A DNA stretch of 64,000 nucleotides from the NCBI RefSeq assembly GCF_001854325.1, contig NZ_CP017754.1, forward strand, positions 2,542,001-2,606,000, written 5' to 3'. Source of the stretch: Cupriavidus malaysiensis. GTDB taxonomy: Bacteria > Pseudomonadota > Gammaproteobacteria > Burkholderiales > Burkholderiaceae. The position numbers and the translations under genes are program-made. The notes under the pieces are model-generated. The model saw only the letters and a program-made list of their open reading frames with translations, was not told where the DNA came from and searched no databases. Shown one piece after another: positions 8,066-16,726 of this stretch (within the stretch, counting starts at the first letter, position 1; every line of letters starts with the position of its first letter).

Positions 8066-9070
8066 TTATTGAAAGAGCTGGCGGTAGTCCAGGAATACCG
8101 CTTCCATCACCAGCCGTGCCGCCAGCGGATGGTTCTCGCTGCGGCGGTGGCCGGCCAGGTGCCCCAGGAAACCCTGCAGGCGATGCGCATCGGTTGCCGC
8201 CGCGCAGCGGGCCAGCGCAGCGCCTTCCTTCGGGAAGTAGCGCGGCACGCCCTGCGCCAGCCGCAGATTCAGCAGATCGTACGTCCAGCGCTGCACGATG
8301 CCAAGCATGGCCGGCACCGGCAGTTTCTGCAGGTGCTCGGCGGCGGCCAGCGCGTCGAAGCCAGCGCCCGCCCCGAGCTGGCCGACCAGCCAGCGCTGCA
8401 ACGGCATCTCCTCCGCCTCGGCGGCGTGCAGCGCCGTCAGCGGCGCGCCGCCGGCCAGCGCCAACTGCGCCTGGGCGTCCGGCACGCCTTGCGCTTCCAG
8501 CCAGGCCAGCGCCTGGGCCGGCGCCGGCCGGTGCGCGGCGAACTGGCGGCAGCGCGACAGGATGGTCGGCAGCACGCGGTCGAGGCGGTCGGTGACCAGC
8601 AGGAACAGGGTCGACGGCGGCGGTTCTTCCAGCGTCTTGAGCAGGGCATTGGCGCCTTCGGTCTGCAGCGCGTCGAGCGGATAGACCAGCGCGACCCGCA
8701 TGCCGGCGCGGTGGGTGCCGACGCCGACCGCCTCGATCAGCGCGCGCACCTGCTCCATGCGGATGATCTTGCTGGGCGCCTTCTTGCGGCCGCCCTCCTC
8801 GCCATCACCCTCGGCGCCGCCTTCCAGCGCCTCCGGCCGCACCACGCTGAAGTCGGGGTGGTTGCCCTGGCTGAACCAATGGCACGCCGGACAGCTGCCG
8901 CAGGGCTGGCCGTCGGCGCGCGGCGTCTCGCACAGCAGGCCCTGGGCGAAATGCAAGGCGAGATCGCGCTTGCCGATGCCCTGCTGGCCGTGGATCAGCA
9001 GGGCCTGGGGCAGCCGCCCGCGCAACGCGGCCAGCTGTTTCCAGTCTTCGGTCTGCCAGGGATAAAGCAT
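8066..9070 (-). CDS. holB: DNA polymerase III subunit delta'
   Basis: 334 residues from ATG 9070 ('MLYPWQTEDWKQL'). This AAA+ clamp-loader subunit works with delta, gamma and tau to open the beta clamp. The nucleotide-loop remnant 'HGQQGIGKRDLALHFA' (about 26-41), the four-cysteine zinc module 'CETPRADGQPCGSCPACHW' (about 48-66) and the sensor region 'LLKTLEEPPPSTLFLLVT' are present. An acidic insert ('EGGAEGDGEEGGRKK') follows the zinc module. It sits between tmk and the PilZ gene. Confidence 0.95.
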   Translation of the reverse strand: MLYPWQTEDWKQLAALRGRLPQALLIHGQQGIGKRDLALHFAQGLLCETPRADGQPCGSCPACHWFSQGNHPDFSVVRPEALEGGAEGDGEEGGRKKAPSKIIRMEQVRALIEAVGVGTHRAGMRVALVYPLDALQTEGANALLKTLEEPPPSTLFLLVTDRLDRVLPTILSRCRQFAAHRPAPAQALAWLEAQGVPDAQAQLALAGGAPLTALHAAEAEEMPLQRWLVGQLGAGAGFDALAAAEHLQKLPVPAMLGIVQRWTYDLLNLRLAQGVPRYFPKEGAALARCAAATDAHRLQGFLGHLAGHRRSENHPLAARLVMEAVFLDYRQLFQ

Positions 9071-9221
9071 GTGAATCAAGCCCTTGGAGGAGAAAACTCA
9101 GGTGAAGTCCCGGCCAGGTCCGCCGGGAAGGATGGCGCGCGGCCGGCTGGGCGGAGCGCCAACCTTACCATGGACTGCACCCCGTACCGGGCTGGCCGTT
9201 GCCATCGTTTTCCTTTGGCAA

Positions 9222-9836
9222 TCAAAGCGTTGCCAGGATCTGTTCAAGCTCCGCGCGAATCGCTTCGATACTGCGCGTGGCGTCGACGATGCGGAAACGT
9301 GCCGGCGACTGGTGCGCCCGGCGCAGGTACTCGTCACGCGTGCGCGCGAAGAAGGCCCGCGACTCGGCCTCGAACTTGTCGGGCTCGCGCGCGCCGGCCA
9401 GGCGCTCCGCCGCGGTCTCCAGCGGCACATCGAACAACAGGGTCAGGTCGGGCTGCAGGCCGGCCTGCACCCAGGCCTCCAGGACTTCGAGGCGCGCCGT
9501 GGGCAGGCCGCGGCCGCCGCCCTGGTAGGCGAAGGTGGCGTCGGTGAAGCGGTCGGACAGCACCCAGTCGCCGCGCGCCAGGGCTGGCTCGATCACCTCG
9601 GCGATATGCTCGCGGCGCGCCGCGAACATCAGCAGCGCCTCGGTCTCCAGGTGCATCTTGCGATGCAGCAGCAGCTGGCGCAGGTCCTCGCCAAGCGGCG
9701 TGCCGCCCGGCTCGCGGGTGCTGACCACCTTCGCGCCCGCCGGCAGGCGCGCTGCGATACGTTCGGCCAGCCAGGGAATATGGGTGCTCTTGCCGGCACC
9801 GTCGATGCCTTCGAAAGTAATGAATTTTCCGCGCAT
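9222..9836 (-). CDS. tmk: Thymidylate kinase
   Basis: 204 residues from ATG 9836 ('[19 protein letters not shown]'). The enzyme phosphorylates dTMP to dTDP. The P-loop '[10 protein letters not shown]' is at 8-17, the DR(F/Y) dTMP-binding segment '[16 protein letters not shown]' around 95 and the lid region after 145. The open frame extends to 9953, but that extension overlaps mltG and is not coding. The gene begins 10 bp after the mltG stop; 151 bp separate it from holB downstream. Confidence 0.96.
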   Translation of the reverse strand: MRGKFITFEGIDGAGKSTHIPWLAERIAARLPAGAKVVSTREPGGTPLGEDLRQLLLHRKMHLETEALLMFAARREHIAEVIEPALARGDWVLSDRFTDATFAYQGGGRGLPTARLEVLEAWVQAGLQPDLTLLFDVPLETAAERLAGAREPDKFEAESRAFFARTRDEYLRRAHQSPARFRIVDATRSIEAIRAELEQILATL

Positions 9837-9846
9837 GAATGCGATA

Positions 9847-10848
9847 TCAGCGAGTCTTGCCGCGCTGGTACTGGTCGACCGCGCGGTTGTGTTCGGGAAG
9901 CGAGTTGGAGAACTGGCTGCTGCCGTCGCCGCGCGCGACGAAGTAGAGCGCATCGGATTGCGCCGGCGTCATCGCGGCCGCCAGCGAGGCCAGGCTGGGC
10001 AGGGCGATCGGCGTGGGCGGCAGGCCGCTCCGCGTGTACGTATTGTACGGGGTGTCTGCCTGCAGGTCGCGCTTGCGCAGGTTGCCGTCGAAGCGCTCGC
10101 CCAGGCCGTAGATCACGGTCGGGTCGGTCTGCAGCAGCATGTTCTTGCGCAGGCGGTTGATGAAGACCGCCGCGATCATCGACCGGTCGGCCGCCTGGCC
10201 GGTCTCCTTCTCGACGATGGAAGCCATGATCAGTGCATCGTAGGGGCTCTTGTAAGGCAGGCCGGACGCGCGCGCCGCCCAGGCGTCGGCGAGCCGCCGC
10301 TGCATGGCACGGTAGGCGTGCTTGTACAGTTCCAGATCGCTGCTGCCGCGGGTGAACAGGTAGGTATCCGGGAAGAACAGGCCTTCAGGCGCACTTTCCG
10401 GCGCGCCGATCGCGCGCATCAAGTCCGCATCGGACATGCCGCGCGTGTCGTGCTTCAGTGCCGGGCTGGCATCGATGGCGGCCCGCATCTTGCGGAATTC
10501 CCAGCCCTCGATCACCGTCACCACGTAGTGCGTGACGTCCCCGCGGGCGATTTTCTCCAGCACCGACAGCGGCGTGGCGCCCTGCTCGAAGGTGTAGCCG
10601 CCCGCCTTCAGTTCGCCGCCCTTGCCGGTCAGCCGCGCCAGCAACAAGAACAGGCGCGGGTCCATGCCGACACCGCCGCGCGCGATCTGGCGGCCGACGC
10701 TGGCTACGCTGGAATTGGGCTGGATGATCACTTCGAGGGGCGACCCGCTCAGCGGCAGGGGATGCCTGGCCCACCAGGCGAAGGCACCGGTGGCGGCAAG
10801 CGCGAAGACCACGCAGGCCGCGGCCAGGCGTACAAGAACTCGTTTCAT
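9847..10848 (-). CDS. mltG: Endolytic peptidoglycan transglycosylase MltG
   Basis: 333 residues from ATG 10848 ('[15 protein letters not shown]'). One N-terminal membrane anchor (about 5-28) is followed by the YceG catalytic domain. MltG cuts nascent glycan strands in the periplasm and so sets their length. The catalytic Glu lies in '[16 protein letters not shown]' (about residue 215), and the '[13 protein letters not shown]' and '[18 protein letters not shown]' blocks are diagnostic. The gene opens the minus-strand operon toward tmk and is divergent from ygfZ, as in many beta-proteobacteria. Confidence 0.96.
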   Translation of the reverse strand: MKRVLVRLAAACVVFALAATGAFAWWARHPLPLSGSPLEVIIQPNSSVASVGRQIARGGVGMDPRLFLLLARLTGKGGELKAGGYTFEQGATPLSVLEKIARGDVTHYVVTVIEGWEFRKMRAAIDASPALKHDTRGMSDADLMRAIGAPESAPEGLFFPDTYLFTRGSSDLELYKHAYRAMQRRLADAWAARASGLPYKSPYDALIMASIVEKETGQAADRSMIAAVFINRLRKNMLLQTDPTVIYGLGERFDGNLRKRDLQADTPYNTYTRSGLPPTPIALPSLASLAAAMTPAQSDALYFVARGDGSSQFSNSLPEHNRAVDQYQRGKTR

Positions 10849-10930
10849 GTGAGGAATGCTGGCGGCCCGGGGGCCGCGCGGCCGGCTCCCGCCCGCTCGG
10901 CGGCCGCCGGCCAAAATGGCGACAGCCTCA

Positions 10931-10936
10931 TATAAT
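10931..10936 (+). promoter_or_regulatory. Perfect -10 box (TATAAT) upstream of ygfZ
   Basis: TATAAT lies in the 277-bp region between the divergent mltG and ygfZ genes, in one of the few AT-rich spots. I see no good -35 hexamer 17 bp upstream. It would give a leader of roughly 180 nt before the ygfZ ATG. It reads best on the plus strand; the reverse complement is a weaker TATTAT-like box for mltG. Confidence 0.35.
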
Positions 10937-11125
10937 ACCGGGAGCCCTGCTCCGCCACGAGCCCGGCCGCCCACCGGGCGCCGTCGGCGCCCCTTGCGCG
11001 GCGCCGCGCGCCCACCTGCCGCCAAGGCTGCAGGCGTGCGGTCCGCTCGTGCGGACCAGCCCCGATGCCACGCCCGGCGGGCCAGCCAGCCCGCCGCGGC
11101 AAGCCTGTTGCCACACCGATCCGCC

Positions 11126-12154
11126 ATGCCTACCCCTACCCCGGACCTCGCCCATTCCGCCCCGCTCGCCGAACAGTACGAAGCCCTGCGCCAGCGCGGC
11201 ATCGTCTGCGCCCCGGCCGGCCTGGGCCTGGTCCGCGTCGCCGGCGACGATGCCGCGACCTTCCTGCACAGCCAGCTCACCAATGCGGTGGAAGACCTCG
11301 GCGCCGGCCAGGCCCGCCTGGCCGGCTACTGCTCGCCCAAGGGGCGCCTGCTGGCCAGCCTGCTGATGTGGCGCGATGCCGACGGCATCGTGCTGCAGCT
11401 CGCGGCCGACATCGCCCCATCCGTCCAGAAGCGGCTGTCCATGTTCGTGCTGCGCGCCAAGGCCAAGCTGGCCGATGCCGGCGCCGCCCTGCGCGTGCTC
11501 GGCGTGGCCGGTCCCGAGGCGGCCCGCGCGCTCGCGCAGGCCGGCCTGCCAGCGCCTGAGGGCGTGTGGGACAGCGCCGGCGGTGCCGCAGGCGCCACCG
11601 TGATCCGCCTGCCGGACGGCGCCGGCCAGCCGCGCTGGCAAGTGGTGCTGGCGACCGACCAGGCCGAGGCCGTGCATGCCGCCCTGGCCGCCACGCTGGC
11701 GCCCGCCGGCAGCGCGCTGTGGGACTGGCTGGAGATCCGCGCCGGCCTGCCGCGCATCGGCGTGGCCACGCAGGAGCAGTTCGTGCCCCAGATGATCAAC
11801 CTCGAACTGATCGGCGGTGTCAGCTTCCGCAAGGGCTGCTACCCCGGCCAGGAAATCGTCGCGCGCAGCCAGTACCGCGGCACGCTGAAGCGCCGCATGT
11901 GGCTGGTGCACGGCGACGGCGAGCCGGCGGCAGCCGGCGCCGAGGTGTTCCGCCCGCAGGAGCCCGAGCAGCCGTGCGGCATGATCGTCAACGCCGCGCC
12001 GTCGCCCGAGGGCGGCTGGGACGCGCTGGCCGAGTTGAAGATCGACGCCGCCGCCGGCGCGCTGCATGCCGGCAGCGTCGACGGCCCCGCCCTGGCGGTG
12101 CTGCCCCTGCCCTACGAGGTGCCGCTGCCCGGCGCCGAGCAGGCAGCGGGCTGA
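11126..12154 (+). CDS. ygfZ: tRNA-modifying / Fe-S cluster repair protein YgfZ
   Basis: 342 residues from ATG 11126 ('MPTPTPDLAHSAPLAEQY'). It is a folate-binding GcvT-fold protein that supports repair or assembly of some Fe-S enzymes such as MiaB. The diagnostic K-G-C-Y-x-G-Q-E motif appears as 'RKGCYPGQEIVAR' around residue 235, with the conserved Cys. 'FLHSQLTNAV' (about 46) and 'YCSPKGRLLA' (about 70) are typical N-terminal family blocks. The frame is open further upstream but shows no family similarity there. It is followed by DUF4936 and NRDE genes in the same direction. Confidence 0.94.
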   Translation: MPTPTPDLAHSAPLAEQYEALRQRGIVCAPAGLGLVRVAGDDAATFLHSQLTNAVEDLGAGQARLAGYCSPKGRLLASLLMWRDADGIVLQLAADIAPSVQKRLSMFVLRAKAKLADAGAALRVLGVAGPEAARALAQAGLPAPEGVWDSAGGAAGATVIRLPDGAGQPRWQVVLATDQAEAVHAALAATLAPAGSALWDWLEIRAGLPRIGVATQEQFVPQMINLELIGGVSFRKGCYPGQEIVARSQYRGTLKRRMWLVHGDGEPAAAGAEVFRPQEPEQPCGMIVNAAPSPEGGWDALAELKIDAAAGALHAGSVDGPALAVLPLPYEVPLPGAEQAAG

Positions 12155-12195
12155 TCCCACCCGGGTCAGCCAGCCAACGCAACGGAGCGCCAGCC

Positions 12196-12486
12196 ATGAG
12201 CGATCATCTCTACGTGTATTTCCGCGTCGACGACGTGCAGGCGGCCGCCGCCCTGCCGCAATGGCACCGCTGGATGGAAACCGTTGCCGAGGCGACCGGG
12301 ATTGGTGGTACGCTGATGCGCAGGCCGGAGACCCGTGCCGGCCTGCAGACCTGGATGGAGTGCTACGCGGACGTGCCGCCCGCCTTCGCCGACACGCTGG
12401 CCGGCTTGTGGCTGCAGAGCGGCCTCCAGCAATGGGTCAGCGGCGAACGCCAGGTCGAGCATTTCATCGACCTGGACCGGCTCTGA
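12196..12486 (+). CDS. DUF4936 family protein
   Basis: 96 residues ('MSDHLYVYFRVDDVQAAAAL'). The small alpha/beta protein with 'YVYFRV' at the start and 'LQTWMECYADV' in the middle matches the DUF4936 family, which is nearly confined to Burkholderiales and usually sits next to ygfZ. The function is unknown. It begins 41 bp after ygfZ and ends 52 bp before the NRDE gene, so the three are likely co-transcribed. Confidence 0.85.
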   Translation: MSDHLYVYFRVDDVQAAAALPQWHRWMETVAEATGIGGTLMRRPETRAGLQTWMECYADVPPAFADTLAGLWLQSGLQQWVSGERQVEHFIDLDRL

Positions 12487-12538
12487 CGCGGCGGCAGCCG
12501 GCGCGCGGAGCGCGGAGGACGGAGCAGAAGGAAGCGAT

Positions 12539-13366
12539 ATGTGCCTGATAGTGGTAGCCTGGCAATCCCATCCGGACTATGCCCTGGTGGTGGCCGGCAA
12601 CCGTGACGAGTTCTATGCGCGCCCCGCCGCTCCCGCGCACTGGTGGCAGGATGCGCCGCAGGTGCTCGCGGGCCGTGACCTGGCCGAGGTGATCGGCGAG
12701 GCCGGCACCTGGATGGGCATGACCTCCGGGGCCCGCTTCGCGGCCCTGACCAACTACCGCGCCCCCTCCGAGAAACGGACCGACACCCGCTCGCGCGGCG
12801 AGCTGGTGGCCGGCTTCCTGCGCGGCGAGAGCGGCCCGCACGCCTACCTGGACACCGTCTCGCGCGAACAAGGCGCCTACAACGGCTTCAACCTGCTGGC
12901 GAGCGACCTGCGCGAACTCTGGTGGTACAGCAACCGCAGCGCCACGCGCCGCCCGCAGCGGCTCGCACCCGGCATCTACGGCGTCTCGAACGCCTTGCTC
13001 GACACCCCCTGGCCCAAGCTGCGCAGCCGCGTGGGCGCCCTGGCCGAGGCACTGGCCGCCGACCCGGGCCAGCCCGGCGCGAGCGCCGAGCCCTACCTGC
13101 AACTGCTCGCCGATGCACGCCAGGCCGCCGACTTCGAGCTGCCGCAGACCGGTGTGTCGCAAGAGTGGGAGAAGCTGCTGTCATCGGCCTTCATCCGCTC
13201 GCCCGCCTATGGCACGCGCGCCAGCACCGTGCTGCGCGTGCGCCACGACGGGCGCTTCGACCTGTGCGAGCGCAGCTTCGATGCCAACGGCCGCATCGGC
13301 GAGGTGGCCTACCAGGGCCGCATGATGCTGCCGCACGACGCCGGCACCGAACCGGCGCCGCGCTGA
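12539..13366 (+). CDS. NRDE family protein (TANGO2-like)
   Basis: 275 residues from ATG 12539 with GGAAG upstream. The protein starts 'MCLIVVAWQSHPDYALVVAGNRDEFYARP', with the Asn-Arg-Asp-Glu signature at about 21-24 and the Cys2 typical of Ntn-hydrolase-like TANGO2 relatives. 'LTNYR' and 'GVSNALLDTPWPKL' are further family blocks. TANGO2/NRDE proteins are cytosolic and have been linked to haem or acyl-CoA handling, but the bacterial role is unsettled. It is convergent with the GNAT gene 12 bp downstream. Confidence 0.9.
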   Translation: MCLIVVAWQSHPDYALVVAGNRDEFYARPAAPAHWWQDAPQVLAGRDLAEVIGEAGTWMGMTSGARFAALTNYRAPSEKRTDTRSRGELVAGFLRGESGPHAYLDTVSREQGAYNGFNLLASDLRELWWYSNRSATRRPQRLAPGIYGVSNALLDTPWPKLRSRVGALAEALAADPGQPGASAEPYLQLLADARQAADFELPQTGVSQEWEKLLSSAFIRSPAYGTRASTVLRVRHDGRFDLCERSFDANGRIGEVAYQGRMMLPHDAGTEPAPR

Positions 13367-13378
13367 GCGGGGCCGGGC

Positions 13379-13807
13379 TCAGGCCCGCAGCCGCTTGCGC
13401 ATCTCCACGTGCGGGATGCCCGCCTCTTCGAAGGCGTCGCCGACCTGGGTAAAGCCGGCGCGCGCGTAGAACGGCGCAGCGTGGGTCTGCGCGTTCAGCA
13501 CCAGTTCCGGATAGCCCAGCTCGGCGGCCTTTTCCATCAGTGCGTCGAGCACGCGCGCGCCGACGCCGGTACCGCGCGCGGACTTGAGCACGGCCATGCG
13601 CCCGACATGGCCATCCGGCAACAGGCGGCCGGTGGCCACGGCCGAGCCGTCCTCGCCCAGCGCGAGCGCGTGCCAGCTCGGCTCATCCCACTCGTCCCAT
13701 TCCAGCTCGACCGGCACGCCCTGCTCCTCGACGAACACGGCATAGCGGATGGCACGGGCGCGCTCGCGCGCCTCGGCCCATTGGCAAAGGAGGATGGCAA
13801 CGGTCAT
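13379..13807 (-). CDS. GNAT-family N-acetyltransferase (ElaA/YjcF-like)
   Basis: 142 residues from ATG 13807. The opening 'AIRYAVFVEEQGVPVELEWDEWD' is the hallmark of the ElaA/YjcF branch of GNAT enzymes. The acetyl-CoA loop is 'VGRMAVLKSARGTGVGARVLDALM' (about 67-90; R/Q-x-x-G-x-G/A as RGTGVG). 'LNAQTHAAPFYARAGF' is the conserved late segment. The acyl acceptor is unknown. It transcribes away from the esterase at 14169. Confidence 0.9.
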   Translation of the reverse strand: MTVAILLCQWAEARERARAIRYAVFVEEQGVPVELEWDEWDEPSWHALALGEDGSAVATGRLLPDGHVGRMAVLKSARGTGVGARVLDALMEKAAELGYPELVLNAQTHAAPFYARAGFTQVGDAFEEAGIPHVEMRKRLRA

Positions 13808-14168
13808 GACGGAAGGCAGTAACGAAAGATGATGATGAAAGACGGAGACGACAGGCAGGGCAGGCAGCCGAGGGAAAGCAGCGCATCCGGCTGCGCGCCG
13901 TGCAGCGCCGTGCAGCGCCGTGTCCAGCCACGATGATAGGGCCTCGGGAGCGGAAATGCGAAGGCCCGCGCCTCGCCGCCCCACCCCGCCACCGATCGCA
14001 TCGCTGGTCGCGACAGATGGCGGTGCCGCGGATTTGCGGGACAATAGCGCCCTTGCCGCCCGGCCATCGCGCGGCGCGGCCATCGCCTGTGCTGCCGGCG
14101 GCGCCTCGCGACGGCCGGGCGGGCGCACTTGCAGTCGCTGCCGGCCATCCTACCGTTCCTGAATCTTC
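13808..14168. other. Divergent intergenic region, GNAT / esterase
   Basis: 361 bp with no gene. It must hold the two divergent promoters. The only structure I see is a decamer, GCGCCGTGCA, repeated almost three times at 13894-13921. No clear operator is visible. Confidence 0.4.
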
Positions 14169-15104
14169 ATGCGCCTTACCCGTTTTCCCTTGCTTCACCC
14201 CTTGCTGCGCCCGTCATCCGCCCTGCCCGCCCTGCGTTCCCTCTGTACCCGCCTCGGCCGCACCGCCACCGCGCTCGCGCTGGCTCTCGCCGCCGGCAGC
14301 GCCTGCGCCGCCGGCCAGGTGTTTTCCGACGCCGCGCCTTCACCCACGCTCGGCCGCGAGCTGAAGTTCACCGTCTATGTGCCCGACGGCTACCAGGCGG
14401 GCGCGGCCGCCTATCCGGTGATCTATCTGCTGCACGGCGCCGACGAGGATGAAAACAGCTGGCGCGTCAAGGGCGGTGCCATCGAGACCATGGACGGCCT
14501 CATCGCGCGCGGCCAGCTCCGTCCCTCCATCGTGGTGATGCCCAGCGAGGGGCCGTCGTCGTGGTGGACCGACGGCGCCGTGGCCAAGGCCGACACCGCG
14601 CTGGTCAAGGACCTGCTGCCCTATGTGGAATTGCACTACCGGACGCAGAAGGAGAGGCGCGCGCGCTCGGTGGCCGGCCTGTCGATGGGCGGCTACGGTG
14701 CGGTCAGCCTGTCGCTGCGCCATCCGGACCTGTTCTGCGGCGCCGCCGCGATCAGTCCCGCCGCCTACGACCCGCTGCCGCCCGAGACCTCGGCCGCGCG
14801 CCGCGCGCCGCAGTTCATGCGCAACGGCAAGTTCGACCCCGATGCCTGGAAGGCGCTCAACTATGCCGGCCAGCTCGATGCCTACCAGGCCGGCAAGCTG
14901 CGCGTGCCGATGTGGATCGCCTCCGGCGACCACGACCGCCTGGGCATCGCGGTGGTCTCGGCCATCATGTTCTGGCGCCTCTACCAGATCCAGCCCAAGC
15001 AGGTGGAGCTGCGCATCATGGATGGCGACCATGAATGGATGCTGTTCCGCGACGCGCTGCCCGATGCACTGCGCTATGTCGACCAGCAATGCGTGCGCAG
15101 CTGA
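14169..15104 (+). CDS. Secreted esterase D-type alpha/beta hydrolase
   Basis: 311 residues. Residues 1-48 contain an arginine-rich start and a hydrophobic stretch ending 'GSACAAG', a probable signal peptide. The hydrolase domain shows an oxyanion-side 'VIYLLHGADEDENSW' and the nucleophile elbow 'GLSMGGYG' (about residue 177), with Asp in 'ASGDHDRLG' and His in 'DGDHEWMLF'. It belongs to the esterase D / S-formylglutathione hydrolase / antigen 85-like family. The natural ester is unknown. Confidence 0.85.
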   Translation: MRLTRFPLLHPLLRPSSALPALRSLCTRLGRTATALALALAAGSACAAGQVFSDAAPSPTLGRELKFTVYVPDGYQAGAAAYPVIYLLHGADEDENSWRVKGGAIETMDGLIARGQLRPSIVVMPSEGPSSWWTDGAVAKADTALVKDLLPYVELHYRTQKERRARSVAGLSMGGYGAVSLSLRHPDLFCGAAAISPAAYDPLPPETSAARRAPQFMRNGKFDPDAWKALNYAGQLDAYQAGKLRVPMWIASGDHDRLGIAVVSAIMFWRLYQIQPKQVELRIMDGDHEWMLFRDALPDALRYVDQQCVRS

Positions 15105-15151
15105 GGCGCACAGCCTCGATGTGCAGCCTCAGCTGCGCCGGCCCGGCTCCG

Positions 15152-15589
15152 TCATGACGCGGGCTTGACCACCTCGTAGGCCTCGATGATTTCCCGCACC
15201 GGCCCCGGGATCGGCGCCGATTTCTGCGTCGCGGGATCGGCGCAGACGTAGACGATCTCGCCGGTGATCAGGTGCTCCTCGCCGCGGAAGATCTCCACGC
15301 GGAACAGCATGCTCGAACGCCCCAGGCGCGCCATGCGCCCCCGTACCTCGAGCTCGTCGTCGAAGCGGGCCGAGGCGTGGTATTCCAGCGTGGACTTGGC
15401 GACGAAAATGTCCACGCCGTGCGCGCCCAGCACGTCCTCCGGGTAGCGGACGCCGAGCGCGCGCCAGTATTCGGTCACGCAGATATCGCAGTAAGTCAGA
15501 TAGTGCGCGTTGAAGACGATGGACTGCGGGTCCACCTCGGCCCAGCGCACGCGCAGCGGCACGCTGTGGCGGAAATCGGTCTTGGCCAT
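15152..15589 (-). CDS. Hotdog acyl-CoA thioesterase (4HBT/YbgC type)
   Basis: 145 residues, single hotdog domain. The YbgC/4-hydroxybenzoyl-CoA thioesterase signature 'VRWAEVDPQSIVFNAHYLTYCDICVTEYWRALG' is at 14-46, with the catalytic-type Asp in 'EVDP'. It is predicted to hydrolyse short acyl-CoA or aryl-CoA in the cytosol. It sits 60 bp after the Bug-type binding protein gene on the same strand; whether they are linked functionally is unclear. Confidence 0.88.
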   Translation of the reverse strand: MAKTDFRHSVPLRVRWAEVDPQSIVFNAHYLTYCDICVTEYWRALGVRYPEDVLGAHGVDIFVAKSTLEYHASARFDDELEVRGRMARLGRSSMLFRVEIFRGEEHLITGEIVYVCADPATQKSAPIPGPVREIIEAYEVVKPAS

Positions 15590-15649
15590 TGCCGGTTCTC
15601 TCGTGGGCGATGCAAGGCGGCCGCGCCGGCCCCGGCGCGGCCGGCCACC

Positions 15650-16639
15650 TTACTGCGGTCGGGCCAGGCCGAGCTTCTCGATGATGGCCTTTTCCTTCTT
15701 GACCGTCTCGGCGGCGAACTGCGCATACTGCTCGCTGCTCATGTAGTACGGCTCCATGTCGAACTTGGCCAGCTCCTGGCGGTAGTTCGGCATTTCCATC
15801 GCCTTCTTGAAGGCGTCATGCAGCTTCTTGACGATCTTCGGGTCGGTGCCCTTGGGCGCCACCAGGCCGAAGGGCGAGGTCTGCACGATGCCGTAGCCCA
15901 GTTCCTTCAGCGTCGGCGCGTTGGGGAAGCGCGCCGAGCGCTTGTCGCCCCAGGTCGACAGCAGGCGCAGCTTGCCGCTCTCCACGTACTGCGCCCAGCC
16001 CGGCGTGTCGGCCACCGACATCACGTGTCCGCCCAGCAGCGCCTGCAGCGACTCCGAGTTTCCCTTGAACGGCACATGCGAGAACTGCACGTTCTGCTTC
16101 AGCGCCAGTTCTTCCATGGTCAGGTGCAGCGTGGTCATCGAGCCCGGCGAGCCATAGGTCAGCTTGCCCGGATTGGCGCGCGCGTAGGCGATGTACTCCT
16201 GCATCGACTTGATCGGCGAGTCGGCCGGCACCACCACGCCGAAGGAATAGCCGGCCAGGTTGATCACATAGGTCAGGTCCTTGACCGGGTCCCAGTTGAT
16301 CTTGGTGGTATACGGCAGGCGGTACACCGGCATCGCCACCTGCGCCAGCGTGTAGCCGTCGGGGGCCGTGGCCTGCATCATCTGCGCCGGCAGCACCCCG
16401 CCCGCACCGGGCTTGTTCTCGACGATCACCGGCTGGCCGAGGATCTTGCTGGCGTTCTCGGCCAGCACGCGGAACGGGATGTCGGTCGAGCCGCCGGCCG
16501 TGTAGCCGATCACCAGCCGGATCGGACGTTGCGGGAACTTGTCCGCGGCGGAATCCGCGCGGGCCGGCGCGGCGGCGAGGCCGAAGGCGGCGGTGGCGGC
16601 TAGCGCGCTGGCGCGGACGATGAAATGGCGGCGTTGCAT
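15650..16639 (-). CDS. Bug-family (TctC-like) periplasmic binding protein
   Basis: 329 residues. The N-terminus 'MQRRHFIVRASALAATAAFGLAAAPARA' has a twin-arginine-like RRHFI before the hydrophobic core and an ARA cleavage site. The mature part shows Bug landmarks: 'PIRLVIGYTAGGSTDIPFRVLAE', 'VENKPGAGGVLPAQ', 'YGSPGSMTTLHLTMEEL', 'PFKGNSESLQALLGGHV'. Bug proteins bind carboxylates and are greatly expanded in Burkholderiales, often without a cognate TctAB transporter. No tctA or tctB lies nearby, so this is an orphan binding protein; the ligand is unknown. Confidence 0.93.
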   Translation of the reverse strand: MQRRHFIVRASALAATAAFGLAAAPARADSAADKFPQRPIRLVIGYTAGGSTDIPFRVLAENASKILGQPVIVENKPGAGGVLPAQMMQATAPDGYTLAQVAMPVYRLPYTTKINWDPVKDLTYVINLAGYSFGVVVPADSPIKSMQEYIAYARANPGKLTYGSPGSMTTLHLTMEELALKQNVQFSHVPFKGNSESLQALLGGHVMSVADTPGWAQYVESGKLRLLSTWGDKRSARFPNAPTLKELGYGIVQTSPFGLVAPKGTDPKIVKKLHDAFKKAMEMPNYRQELAKFDMEPYYMSSEQYAQFAAETVKKEKAIIEKLGLARPQ

Positions 16640-16726
16640 CGGTTCTGTCTCCTTGTGCTACGAACTGCGAAAAAAGGGGGTCGGGGAAGCCCGTCTTGTG
16701 CGCGGGCCTGGGTCGGGCCGGCAGCG

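Noticed and set aside
13894..13921. Short decamer repeats considered as a CRISPR or iteron array
   Set aside because: Only about three adjacent copies without spacers. No CRISPR array, replication origin, tRNA or rRNA gene was recognised anywhere in the window.
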